Source: Syntrophobacterales bacterium | Lineage (GTDB): Bacteria; Desulfobacterota; Syntrophobacteria; BM002 | NCBI GenBank assembly: GCA_030613915.1 | Contig: JAUWKY010000104.1 | Span: forward strand, 1-7,623 | Direction of reading: 5' to 3' | Length of the DNA stretch: 7,623 nucleotides | In this document: piece by piece, positions 1 to 5,782 of the stretch | Numbering within the stretch: position 1 is the first letter of the stretch | Layout of the letters: each line of letters begins with the position of its first letter | Position numbers and translations under genes: made by a program | Notes under the pieces: model-generated | Database searches by the model: none | Told to the model about the DNA's origin: nothing | The model's input: only the letters and a program-made list of their open reading frames with translations

Positions 1-86
1 CCAGGCTTGGTTACGGTGTCACTGCGGAGATCAATCATGTGTCATCCCTCACTTTTTTTCTAGGCCCCTTTTAGTAGCATAGGGAC

Positions 87-110
87 TAGTGGTAGTCAAT
101 CTACCGACTA
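87..110. repeat. Small stem-loop left of the MITE-like element
   Basis: TAGTGGTAG (87-95) pairs with CTACC-G-ACTA (101-110) around a TCAAT loop, nine base pairs with one bulged G at 106. No T-tract follows on either strand, so it is not an obvious intrinsic terminator. In the rest of bases 1-120 I recognise no gene. Short open frames run from the window edge to stops at 61-63, about 80 and about 74, but their tails resemble nothing I know. Confidence 0.35.
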
Positions 111-120
111 TAGATGAATC

Positions 121-353
121 TAACCCGAATAATTCATGAATCGGCTGCTGCGACCGCGAAACTGGGAACCCGCTTGCGGGACTGAGCGGAGCGCAGCGAG
201 CGCGAATAATATGATCGTCCTCCCGGGCGTCCTCGGAGCTTGAAACCTGCGACGTACTTTTCAAGTACGCCTCGGATTCAACACCCTTCGGTTGCCCGGC
301 GGCATGCCCATCTTCACGGTCTCGCGACACAGATTCATGAATTATCCGGGTTA
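121..353. mobile_element. MITE-like element with 22-bp terminal inverted repeats
   Basis: The ends are inverted repeats: 121-142 matches the reverse complement of 332-353 at 21 of 22 positions (core AATTCATGAATC, outer end TAACCCG). Similarity continues imperfectly inwards: 151-166 resembles the reverse complement of about 308-325. The 233-bp interior has no credible transposase. It holds two small hairpins: CCCGC-TT-GCGGG at 169-180, and CGTACTT-TTC-AAGTACG at 253-269. Short size, paired ends and lack of coding potential fit a non-autonomous miniature transposable element moved by a transposase elsewhere. No target-site duplication is visible, so the insertion may be old or the true ends may differ by a few bases. 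I cannot assign an IS family. Confidence 0.6.
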
Positions 354-420
354 AAGCTTTTTCGGGCTGAAAAAACCAGGAGTGGAGGACCAAAGCCAGA
401 ACAAATGCCCCACTAATCAG

Positions 421-489
421 TTACCCATTTCTGGTCAAACCACTTTTGGGTAACTTTTACCCATTATTGGTCAAGCCAGTTTTGGGTAA
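421..489. repeat. Two tandem 33-bp stem-loop units upstream of the crotonase promoter
   Basis: Units at 421-453 and 457-489 differ at only 4 of 33 positions and are separated by CTT. Each unit is an imperfect palindrome: a 7-bp outer stem (TTACCCA with TGGGTAA), a 4x4 internal loop, a 3-bp inner stem (TGG with CCA) and a 5-nt loop (TCAAA or TCAAG). The junction also pairs, since TGGGTAA-CTT-TTACCCA is a perfect 7-bp inverted repeat. The pair ends about 30 bp before the -35 box at 521. They could be twin operator sites for a dimeric regulator of the crotonase gene, or a small repeat family. Sequence alone does not decide. Confidence 0.55.
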
Positions 490-520
490 AAGTTTTGGGA
501 TCAATGTTTTTGGCTTTTGC

Positions 521-549
521 TTGACATGGAGAAAAATTTCAATTCTTAT
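521..549 (+). promoter_or_regulatory. Sigma70-type promoter for the enoyl-CoA hydratase gene
   Basis: A perfect -35 box TTGACA (521-526) is followed after 17 bp by TCTTAT (544-549), which matches the -10 consensus at 4 of 6 positions. Transcription would start near 556, leaving a leader of about 50 nt before the strong ribosome site of the gene at 608. The tandem stem-loops end just upstream, so regulation from that side is plausible. Confidence 0.5.
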
Positions 550-607
550 GGACTCAACCGTTAAAGCTCGTGGGATGGATATTTGATTAGCAAAGGAGAG
601 GTGTGCC

Positions 608-1399
608 ATGGCTTACGAGGATATCCTGTTTGAAGTGGAAGGGGGAATTGCCACAATAACCTTCAACCGGCCCGAGGTGCTGAATGCCCTAAAAGTGGGC
701 ACTCTCACCGAAGTTGGTGAGGCCATAAGGACAATTGAAGACGATGAGGAGGTCAGGGCGCTTATCTTGACGGGCGCGGGCGACAGGGCCTTTGTGGCTG
801 GTGCTGACATAAAGGAGTTACAGAAGCTGAATCCTATCTCTGCCAAGTACTTTGCCGTTAAGGGGCAGGAGGCTCTCTTTGCCCTGGAAAGCCTAAGCAT
901 TCCCGTGATCGCTTGTGTGAACGGGTTCGCACTTGGCGGTGGCTGCGAGATCGCACTGGCATGTGATTTTATCTACGCTTCGGAAACGGCACAGCTTGGC
1001 CAGCCAGAAATTAATCTGGGCATTATTCCCGGTTTTGGCGGCACCCAGCGTCTGCTTCGTTTGGTGGGGCGGGCCCGGGCCAAAGAACTTTGCCTGACCG
1101 GAGTCATGATCAGTGCTCAGGAAGCGAAAGACATAGGGTTGGTGAACAAGGTATTTCCTCCCGAAACGCTCATGGAGGAGACCAGGAAGGTTGCATCCCT
1201 GATTGCTACCAAGGGCAGAGTGGCGACTCAAGCAGTCAAGCACGTTATCGACCAGGGAATGAACCTGGACTTGCTTAATGCCTGCGCCCTAGAGATGGAA
1301 GCTTTTGCACTCTGTTTCGCCAGTGAAGATGCTGGCGAAGGCTTTGGGGCCTTCCTGGAGAAAAGGAAGCCGAATTTTACAGGATCACTGAAAGGATAG
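608..1399 (+). CDS. Enoyl-CoA hydratase / 3-hydroxyacyl-CoA dehydratase, crotonase family
   Basis: This 263-residue cytoplasmic protein has the usual length of short-chain enoyl-CoA hydratases, which add water reversibly across the double bond of 2-enoyl-CoA in beta-oxidation or, run backwards, in butyrate-type pathways. The oxyanion-hole segments are visible: AGADIKE (residues 64-70) and GFALGGGCE (106-114). Both catalytic glutamates known from rat mitochondrial hydratase have counterparts, E114 in GGGCE and E134 in GQPEI, so hydratase activity is expected rather than only isomerase or thioesterase activity. PGFGGTQRL (141-149) is also typical. The ATG at 608 follows AGGAGAGG (594-601) with six bases between, and a promoter lies at 521-549. 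It appears monocistronic: a hairpin and nearly 300 bp of non-coding DNA separate it from the next gene. Chain-length preference cannot be read from the sequence, so no symbol such as crt or fadB is given. Confidence 0.93.
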   Translation: MAYEDILFEVEGGIATITFNRPEVLNALKVGTLTEVGEAIRTIEDDEEVRALILTGAGDRAFVAGADIKELQKLNPISAKYFAVKGQEALFALESLSIPVIACVNGFALGGGCEIALACDFIYASETAQLGQPEINLGIIPGFGGTQRLLRLVGRARAKELCLTGVMISAQEAKDIGLVNKVFPPETLMEETRKVASLIATKGRVATQAVKHVIDQGMNLDLLNACALEMEAFALCFASEDAGEGFGAFLEKRKPNFTGSLKG

Positions 1400-1410
1400 T
1401 GCACTAATTA

Positions 1411-1443
1411 GACTCTCGCCCGAGCCCTGCGGGCTCTCGAGTC
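1411..1443 (+). terminator. Hairpin 11 bp after the crotonase stop; terminator-like, no T-tract
   Basis: A nested stem has outer GACTC (1411-1415) with GAGTC (1439-1443) and inner GAGCCC-TGC-GGGCTC (1422-1436). Its place directly after the stop suggests 3'-end formation or mRNA stabilisation. No run of T follows, so classical intrinsic termination on the plus strand is doubtful. Confidence 0.3.
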
Positions 1444-1445
1444 CT

Positions 1446-1673
1446 CAGAGGGCTCAGAGAAAAAAATATTAGCAGGTGTGCTCGGATCGCTAAGAGACCC
1501 CTGCAAAGCAGGGGGTCCCGATATGGCTATCGGGACAAATGGAGAGATCCTGGGAGCCAAGAGCAAGCGAGCTTATTCTTGCTCCCAGGATCTCTCCATA
1601 CCCTTAGCGATCCCGTCCTCAATCAAATCAACCTCAATACTTAACATGTATATAAGAGCTCTCTGAGGCTCTG
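1446..1673. repeat. Outer imperfect inverted repeat enclosing the cloverleaf-like structure
   Basis: CTCAGAGA (1453-1460) pairs with TCTCTGAG (1660-1667), and CAGAG (1446-1450) pairs with CTCTG (1669-1673), with a small mismatch between the blocks. The arms bracket the three-hairpin structure at 1484-1613 and end 23 bp before the ROK gene. The right side continues as a CTCTGTG-type degenerate repeat to about 1687. The AT-rich piece 1621-1658 between inner and outer structures includes TATATAA (1649-1655), a possible -10 region for the ROK gene, but I see no matching -35. Confidence 0.4.
1484..1613. other. Three hairpins closed by an 11-bp stem (cloverleaf-like intergenic structure)
   Basis: A perfect 11-bp closing stem, GGATCGCTAAG (1484-1494) with CTTAGCGATCC (1603-1613), encloses three consecutive hairpins. 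Hairpin one is CCCCTGC-AAA-GCAGGGG (1498-1514). Hairpin two is GTCCCGATA-TGGC-TATCGGGAC (1515-1536), starting at the very next base. Hairpin three has a perfect 19-bp stem, 1539-1557 with 1581-1599, extended past one bulged C by AAGA (1559-1562) with TCTT (1577-1580). Nearly every base is paired, which is not expected by chance. It may be a structured RNA or leader, or a folded mobile repeat. It is too long for a tRNA and lacks tRNA landmarks. Strand is uncertain because all the stems are perfect in DNA. Confidence 0.6.
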
Positions 1674-1696
1674 TGTTCTCTGTGAGAGATTAACCG

Positions 1697-2689
1697 ATGG
1701 GAGAGAAGGTGGACAACCAGTCACAGGCGGTCATTGGTGTTGACATAGGTGGTACCAATATCAAGATAGCCCTGGTCGAACCACGTCGGCAGGAACTCCT
1801 GGAGACTGTGCGATTCAAGACCTTGGTGGATAGAGGGCCTGATGCAGTCCTTGCTGACCTGAGCGCTCACCTAACCGAGTTGAGCCGCCAAGCTGAAAAG
1901 AACGGTTTTGTCCTGAGAGGCGTGGGGGTGGGATGCGCTGGACTTATCGATTTGGCCAGTGGGATAGTGATCACCTCACCCAATCTTCCTGGCTGGGAGA
2001 ATTTCCAGTTGGGCAAGAGGTTGGGCGAGGAGCTCAGAGTCCCGGTTTTCATTGAAAACGATGTGAACTGTATCTGCTATGGCGAATACTGGTTAGGTGC
2101 AGCCCGCGACCTGGGGGATTTTCTTTGCGTCGCCCCGGGAACCGGAGTTGGTGGATGTCTGCTCATCGATGGTAAGGTTTGGGAAAGGCATGGCTATTCT
2201 GCTGGCGAAGTTGGACATATTACTATTGAACCTGATGGAGAAAAATGTCGCTGCGGTAACTACGGCTGCCTGGAAACCCTGGCATCCGCCTCCTGGCTCG
2301 TTTGGCGAGCCAAAGAGCGGTTGGATAAAGGAGTAAAGAGCAGCCTTAGGCATAAGTTGGACAGTTCAGGGGGACTGGATGCTGAATCCATATACAGTGC
2401 GGCTGTGGCCGGAGACAAATTGGCCCAGGAGCTCTTTCATTTGGTTGGTACCAGTTTAGCCATTGCCATCGCCAACGTGGCACATCTGCTCGGCATTCGG
2501 TCCATTCTTATCGGCGGTGGCCTTTCGAATGGGTGGAAGGCGTTCATCGGTCCCTTGCGCGAGGAGTTAGGCCGGCGGTTGACGTTTGTTCCACCGGCTG
2601 AGGTAAAGGTGGTAAGAGCTCAACTGGGCGATGATGCCGGGCCTTTGGGTGGTGCCTACCTGGCAGGTAAGCGAACCGGTATAATATGA
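1697..2689 (+). CDS. ROK-family sugar kinase, glucokinase-like
   Basis: This 330-residue protein has full length for a ROK kinase, and there is no N-terminal helix-turn-helix, so it is a kinase rather than a NagC/XylR-type repressor. The phosphate-binding motif DIGGTNIK is at residues 16-23. The catalytic aspartate is D122 in FIENDVN (118-124). GTGVGG (148-153) belongs to the second nucleotide-binding segment, and GEVGH (170-174) is the ROK hexose-binding motif. The zinc-binding set is H174 with C184, C186 and C191 in CRCGNYGCLE. It would phosphorylate glucose or a similar hexose with ATP in the cytoplasm, but N-acetylmannosamine, fructose or other sugars are possible. The ATG at 1697 follows a modest GAGAG (1685-1689), seven bases away, and places DIGGT close to the N-terminus as usual. 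It stands alone, downstream of the structured intergenic region and convergent with the next gene. Confidence 0.9.
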   Translation: MGEKVDNQSQAVIGVDIGGTNIKIALVEPRRQELLETVRFKTLVDRGPDAVLADLSAHLTELSRQAEKNGFVLRGVGVGCAGLIDLASGIVITSPNLPGWENFQLGKRLGEELRVPVFIENDVNCICYGEYWLGAARDLGDFLCVAPGTGVGGCLLIDGKVWERHGYSAGEVGHITIEPDGEKCRCGNYGCLETLASASWLVWRAKERLDKGVKSSLRHKLDSSGGLDAESIYSAAVAGDKLAQELFHLVGTSLAIAIANVAHLLGIRSILIGGGLSNGWKAFIGPLREELGRRLTFVPPAEVKVVRAQLGDDAGPLGGAYLAGKRTGII

Positions 2690-2759
2690 AACAGCGGAAG
2701 CATGCAAGCTAGGAGTGCGGGGTTGCAACTGTCTAGAAGATATGTTAGGTAAAAACTTT

Positions 2760-3158
2760 CTAGGGGGTCTCGGCACCCCAATTCTGGCGATCTCGTAGGT
2801 CGCCATATTTTTTCAGTACGTAAAGCGAGGCGAATTTGGGGTTGCCGAGATATGCTACCAGATTGTCTTTGATTCTCTGGCACAGTCTTGTGAGCACGTC
2901 TTTGGTTTCCCTTTCATCCACAAAAAGTTTCACTTTTTCCTGGGTGAAAACCAGAGAGTTGCCATGGGCGGCGACCAGATCTTGGTAAGCTTGTTCGCCA
3001 TCGTCCAGGGTAGAGAAGTATTCGGGCAAAACAGTGACTTCCACTTTGGCTAAGAGCGAGACCAGCCATCTGTCGCCAGCCATGAGACGAGATTTGTCCC
3101 AGATTTCCAGAATTAAACCGTTTGACAGTGTGATTTTCTCTATCAGCCTTTCGGGCAT
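2760..3158 (-). CDS. Conserved hypothetical protein, 132 residues
   Basis: The product from the ATG at 3158 begins MPERLIEKITLSNGLILEIW and is soluble, with no signal peptide or membrane segment. The N-terminal part has alternating hydrophobic residues suggesting beta strands. The C-terminal half is charged and probably helical, with a YLGNPKFASLYVLKKYGDLR-type end. I recall similar small proteins in Desulfobacterota genomes but know no function, and I see no catalytic motif. A TTG at 3176 would add six residues. I prefer the ATG because the protein then starts directly at its conserved-looking segment and a weak GAGA lies about ten bases upstream. It is transcribed divergently from the por cluster and convergent with the ROK gene. 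A possible promoter lies at 3210-3238 and a terminator-like hairpin at its end. Confidence 0.7.
   Translation of the reverse strand: MPERLIEKITLSNGLILEIWDKSRLMAGDRWLVSLLAKVEVTVLPEYFSTLDDGEQAYQDLVAAHGNSLVFTQEKVKLFVDERETKDVLTRLCQRIKDNLVAYLGNPKFASLYVLKKYGDLRDRQNWGAETP
2764..2779 (-). terminator. Possible intrinsic terminator of the minus-strand hypothetical gene
   Basis: Read on the minus strand, GGGGT-GCCGAG-ACCCC forms a 5-bp GC-rich stem overlapping the last codons of the gene. After eight bases a run of five T follows (complement of 2751-2755). The gap between stem and T-run is longer than ideal. A second inverted repeat, CTAGAA (2733-2738) with TTCTAG (2758-2763), lies between the convergent ROK and hypothetical genes. 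Confidence 0.3.
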
Positions 3159-3209
3159 ATCCAACGTTCTCAACAAGTAGCAAAAATGTGGTGGTTTCTA
3201 CATCTGGAA

Positions 3210-3238
3210 AATTTATCGCAGAAATAGGCAAACGGCAA
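3210..3238 (-). promoter_or_regulatory. Possible promoter for the minus-strand hypothetical gene
   Basis: On the minus strand TTGCCG (3238-3233) is followed after 17 bp by TAAATT (3215-3210), each matching its sigma70 box at 4 of 6 positions. It lies about 50 bp before the chosen start at 3158, a normal leader length. Confidence 0.3.
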
Positions 3239-3265
3239 GGAGAAAGCGGGAACTAAGTGTTCAGT

Positions 3266-3345
3266 AATCAGCGGTCAGCTTTCAGTAAATACCAAGCCTG
3301 GCCGGACTCTTTACTTGGCTAATAGCTGATGGCTGAGTGCTGATT
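3266..3345. repeat. Palindromic intergenic repeat between divergent genes
   Basis: AATCAGC (3266-3272) pairs with GCTGATT (3339-3345), TCAGCT (3275-3280) with AGCTGA (3324-3329), and CCAAG (3292-3296) with CTTGG (3314-3318), giving one long interrupted hairpin of about 80 bp. The arms are built from degenerate GCTGA/TCAGC words, a style typical of dispersed intergenic repeats. It sits upstream of both the hypothetical gene and the por cluster, so it could influence either promoter. Confidence 0.45.
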
Positions 3346-3357
3346 GCTTTAGATTAC

Positions 3358-3387
3358 TGGACAATCAAGTGGGTCAGAAGGTATATA
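3358..3387 (+). promoter_or_regulatory. Weak candidate promoter for the por cluster
   Basis: TGGACA (3358-3363) matches the -35 consensus at 5 of 6 positions and TATATA (3382-3387) the -10 box at 4 of 6, with an 18-bp spacer. The -10 ends only seven bases before the gamma-subunit ATG, so a transcript from here would be nearly leaderless. The true promoter may lie further upstream. Confidence 0.2.
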
Positions 3388-3394
3388 GCTTACC

Positions 3395-3997
3395 ATGGTT
3401 GGGGATCTCACAGAAGAGAAAGTCATCAATGTAACCTGGCACGGCCGCGGCGGTCAGGGTGCTGTAACCGCTGCAATGATACTTGCCGAGGCTGCTTATC
3501 TTGATGGTTACCAAGGAGTCACTGCAGCGCCATTTTTTGGTGTTGAGCGACGGGGAGCTCCCATTACCGCTACAACCAGGTTTTCAAGAAAACCTATTCG
3601 CACCCTGAGTCCAACGGCTCAAGCTGACGTGGTAGTTGTACTGGATGAAAGACTTTTACAGACGGTTGACGTGCTGGGCGGCCTGAAACCGGATGGGCTC
3701 CTTATCCTAAATTCCAGCAGTGGGCCCGAAAAATTCTGCACTGACATGGACATTGCGGTGGCAACCTCCGATGCCAACTCTATTGCCAAGGAGGTCGGTC
3801 TGGTGGTTGCTGGAACGGTACTGATCAATACTTCTTTACTTGGAGCTTTTTCCAAGGCCAGTTGCTTGGTTCAGATGGAAAGTCTGGAAAAAGCCATCGG
3901 CGAGAATTTTAGCAAGCAGGCGGCAAAGGTTAACATTCAAGGAGCCCGGCTCACCTACGAAGCAACGAGGATCAACCGAGACTGGCAACTGTCGTAG
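3395..3997 (+). CDS. porG: Pyruvate (2-oxoacid):ferredoxin oxidoreductase, gamma subunit
   Basis: This 200-residue protein has the normal length of the separate gamma subunit and shows its signature throughout: WHGRGGQG (residues 15-22), then APFFGVERRGAPI (45-57), then FSRKPIRTLSPTAQADVVVVLDE. In four-subunit enzymes this Rossmann-like domain takes part in CoA binding beside the alpha and beta subunits, in the cytoplasm. The end (EATRINRDWQLS) contains no extra domain. It is first in the cluster gamma-delta-alpha-beta, the order common in anaerobic bacteria and archaea. The ATG at 3395 is preceded by AGAAGG (3376-3381), a rather distant 13 bases, and no better start lies nearby. The next subunit begins 163 bp later, unusually far for subunits of one complex, and that gap carries a possible promoter. 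Confidence 0.93.
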   Translation: MVGDLTEEKVINVTWHGRGGQGAVTAAMILAEAAYLDGYQGVTAAPFFGVERRGAPITATTRFSRKPIRTLSPTAQADVVVVLDERLLQTVDVLGGLKPDGLLILNSSSGPEKFCTDMDIAVATSDANSIAKEVGLVVAGTVLINTSLLGAFSKASCLVQMESLEKAIGENFSKQAAKVNIQGARLTYEATRINRDWQLS

Positions 3998-4067
3998 TAT
4001 AGCGGTGAGCAGTTTTAGTCATGGTGGTGGAATCTACCCCGCCCCGATCCTTTTCGTGGACCGCTGG

Positions 4068-4076
4068 TGTTATAAT
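4068..4076 (+). promoter_or_regulatory. Possible extended -10 promoter inside the por cluster
   Basis: TGTTATAAT (4068-4076) combines a perfect -10 hexamer with the TGn extension, about 85 bp before the delta-subunit start. No good -35 box is present at 17-18 bp, as is tolerated for extended -10 promoters. The leader would include an inverted repeat, TTCGAG (4089-4094) with CTCGAA (4117-4122). The rest of the 163-bp gap 3998-4160 shows no gene. Confidence 0.35.
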
Positions 4077-4160
4077 ACCAAGAATCCTTTCGAGGTTGCT
4101 GGTAGCTCGTACAGCTCTCGAAGTAACTAGGAAAAGTTAGGTAAGGTAGGGAAGTCCTCT

Positions 4161-4487
4161 ATGGCCTCTAAAAAGGACCAGTTCATTTCTGCTTGCGCCA
4201 CGCTGGCGAAAGGAGAGGCAGGCAACACAGGCGAGTGGCGGGCTAAGCGTCCGATAATTGACCTAAGCAAATGTACTCCTTGTAAAAAGCAGAAAGACAC
4301 CTGTTATTTGTGCTGGCTCTATTGTCCGGATGGCACGGTGAAAAGAGGAATACCCATTGAGATAGATCTTCAGTATTGTAAAGGTTGCGGGGTTTGCGCC
4401 CAGGTGTGCCCGACCAAGGCAATCCGGATGGAGGTCGAGGAGCAATTTGTGCTCAGTGAATGTGTCATCCAGGAAGAAGTTGAGTAG
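4161..4487 (+). CDS. porD: Pyruvate (2-oxoacid):ferredoxin oxidoreductase, delta (ferredoxin-like) subunit
   Basis: This 108-residue protein should carry two [4Fe-4S] clusters that pass electrons from the beta-subunit site to external ferredoxin. The second motif is canonical: C73-x2-C76-x2-C79-x3-C83-P. The first is altered. The usual CxxCxxCxxxCP becomes C38-x9-C48-x2-C51-x3-C55-P, as if seven residues including an extra cysteine, C41, were inserted after the first ligand. YLCWLYCPD (49-57) otherwise matches PorD proteins well. A basic N-terminal stretch with EWRAKRPIIDLSKC precedes it, as in the family. AGGGA (4148-4152) lies eight bases before the ATG. The alpha subunit follows after 45 bp. 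Assignment as PorD is firm from context and motifs; whether C38 or C41 is the ligand is open. Confidence 0.93.
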   Translation: MASKKDQFISACATLAKGEAGNTGEWRAKRPIIDLSKCTPCKKQKDTCYLCWLYCPDGTVKRGIPIEIDLQYCKGCGVCAQVCPTKAIRMEVEEQFVLSECVIQEEVE

Positions 4488-4532
4488 GGGAGGACAACTG
4501 AAATATCCGGGCCAGCATGGTGGGGAACAGAT

Positions 4533-5729
4533 ATGAGCAAAGTGCAAATTATCAATGGTAATGAGACAGCTGCAATGGGGGCCAAACTTTGCCGGGTACA
4601 GGTCATTGCTGCCTACCCCATAACCCCACAGTCCAAAATTCCAGAGACCCTGGTCAAGTATGTGGAGTCAGGAGAATTGGCAGCAGAGTTTATTCGGGTT
4701 GAAAGCGAACATAGCGCCCTGACCGTGTGTATTTCAGCCTCCACCGTAGGAGCACGAGTCTTCACTGCTACGGCGGCGAATGGCCTGGCCTATATGCATG
4801 AGCAACTGCATTGGGCCGCAGGGGCAAGGCTGCCAATTGTCATGGCTCTTGCTAACCGAGGACTTGGCGCGCCTTGGACAATTTTCAATGACATGCAGGA
4901 CTCCATCTCCCAACGCGACACCGGCTGGATGCAGGTCTACTGCCGGGATAATCAAGAGATTATGGACAGCATTATCATGGCATATAAGATCTGTGAGCAG
5001 CTCCACGTCCCCATGATGGTCTGCTTCGACGGGTTCGTGCTGTCACACACGGTCATGCCGGTAGAGATACCGGACCAGAAGCAAGTGGATGCATTCCTGC
5101 CGTCATACGTGCCCCACTTGCAGGTGGACGGTCCGGAGCCCATAAATATCAACCCAGTGATGCTGGCGGACCCGCGGGCTAATGCCCAGGGTGTGTCCTG
5201 TCCCAGTTACATGGGGTTTCGCATGCGTCTGCAAGAAACCCTCGAGTCCGCAGGGGATGTTATCCTTAACGTGGGCCGCGAGTTTGGGGAGGTTTTCGGC
5301 CGAAGCTATGAATGTTTACTGTGGAAATATCGGACTGAAGGGGCAGATACTATTCTGCTCACCATGGGTTCCCTCGCCAACGAGGCTTCCCTTGCTGTTG
5401 ATGCGCTCAGGGAGAAGGGCTGGAAGGCTGGAGTGGTGGCCCTGCGAGTTTTCCGGCCTTTCCCGGCGGCGACACTGCGCCAAGCGCTGTCAAAGGCGAA
5501 ACACGTAGTGATTTTTGACAAGAATATTAGTTACGGCAACGAAGGCGCCACTTGCACCGAGACTAAGGCGGCTCTCTTTGAAGGCGGGCTGCGACCCACG
5601 ATCACGAATTACATTGTGGGTCTGGGCGGCAAGAATGTCGCCGCCGCTGACCTGGAAGCTGCCACCATAAAATCCGTGGAGCAGAAAGGTCAAGTCAGCA
5701 CCCCTCAGTGGATAGGAGTTGCTGTCTAG
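4533..5729 (+). CDS. porA: Pyruvate (2-oxoacid):ferredoxin oxidoreductase, alpha subunit
   Basis: This 398-residue protein has the usual length of a separate alpha subunit, covering the pyrimidine-binding domain I and the transketolase-C-like domain II. AAYPITPQS (residues 26-34) includes the threonine that contacts the substrate in studied enzymes, and RVESEHSA (55-62) carries the glutamates of the thiamine diphosphate site. The stretch ANRGLGAPWTIFNDMQDSIS and the following RDTGW are typical of pyruvate-type enzymes. Domain II has the TILLTMGSLANEA and VALRVFRPFP segments. With the beta subunit it forms the active site that oxidatively decarboxylates pyruvate to acetyl-CoA. The ATG at 4533 follows GGGGAA, about five bases away. 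The gene lies between delta and beta. A related substrate such as 2-oxobutyrate cannot be excluded, but the sequence favours pyruvate. Confidence 0.95.
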   Translation: MSKVQIINGNETAAMGAKLCRVQVIAAYPITPQSKIPETLVKYVESGELAAEFIRVESEHSALTVCISASTVGARVFTATAANGLAYMHEQLHWAAGARLPIVMALANRGLGAPWTIFNDMQDSISQRDTGWMQVYCRDNQEIMDSIIMAYKICEQLHVPMMVCFDGFVLSHTVMPVEIPDQKQVDAFLPSYVPHLQVDGPEPININPVMLADPRANAQGVSCPSYMGFRMRLQETLESAGDVILNVGREFGEVFGRSYECLLWKYRTEGADTILLTMGSLANEASLAVDALREKGWKAGVVALRVFRPFPAATLRQALSKAKHVVIFDKNISYGNEGATCTETKAALFEGGLRPTITNYIVGLGGKNVAAADLEAATIKSVEQKGQVSTPQWIGVAV

Positions 5730-5736
5730 TCGTATG

Positions 5737-5753
5737 GCGCATAGCGCATAGCG
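5737..5753. repeat. Short tandem repeat between porA and porB
   Basis: GCGCATA occurs twice in tandem (5737-5743, 5744-5750) followed by a partial third GCG. It fills much of the 53-bp gap between the alpha and beta genes. It could vary in copy number and shift spacing, but two and a half copies may be chance. Confidence 0.3.
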
Positions 5754-5782
5754 TTAGGGTAAACATTAATAGGCGTGAGATC

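Noticed and set aside
1..11. 11-bp inverted match between the window start and 3291-3301 (CCAGGCTTGGT)
   Set aside because: Too short in a 7.6-kb window, with no extended similarity around either copy; treated as chance.
49..393. 114-codon open frame on the minus strand through the MITE-like element
   Set aside because: It simply reads across both inverted repeats and the GC-rich interior, resembles no transposase, and has no convincing ribosome site. Open by composition.
421..489. CRISPR array
   Set aside because: Only two units with a 3-bp separation; no spacers and no cas genes in the window.
1484..1613. tRNA or tmRNA interpretation of the cloverleaf-like structure
   Set aside because: About 130 nt, wrong stem sizes, no T-loop GTTCRA-type sequence, no anticodon arm of 5+7 and no CCA end.
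1478..1666. 62-codon plus-strand open frame in the structured intergenic region
   Set aside because: It is wholly made of the hairpin arms and has no ribosome site; the base pairing explains the sequence better.
5708..5782. 25-residue N-terminal extension of the beta subunit from a GTG
   Set aside because: It overlaps the end of porA, translates the GCGCATA repeat and is unlike PorB N-termini; the ATG at 5783 has a better leader.
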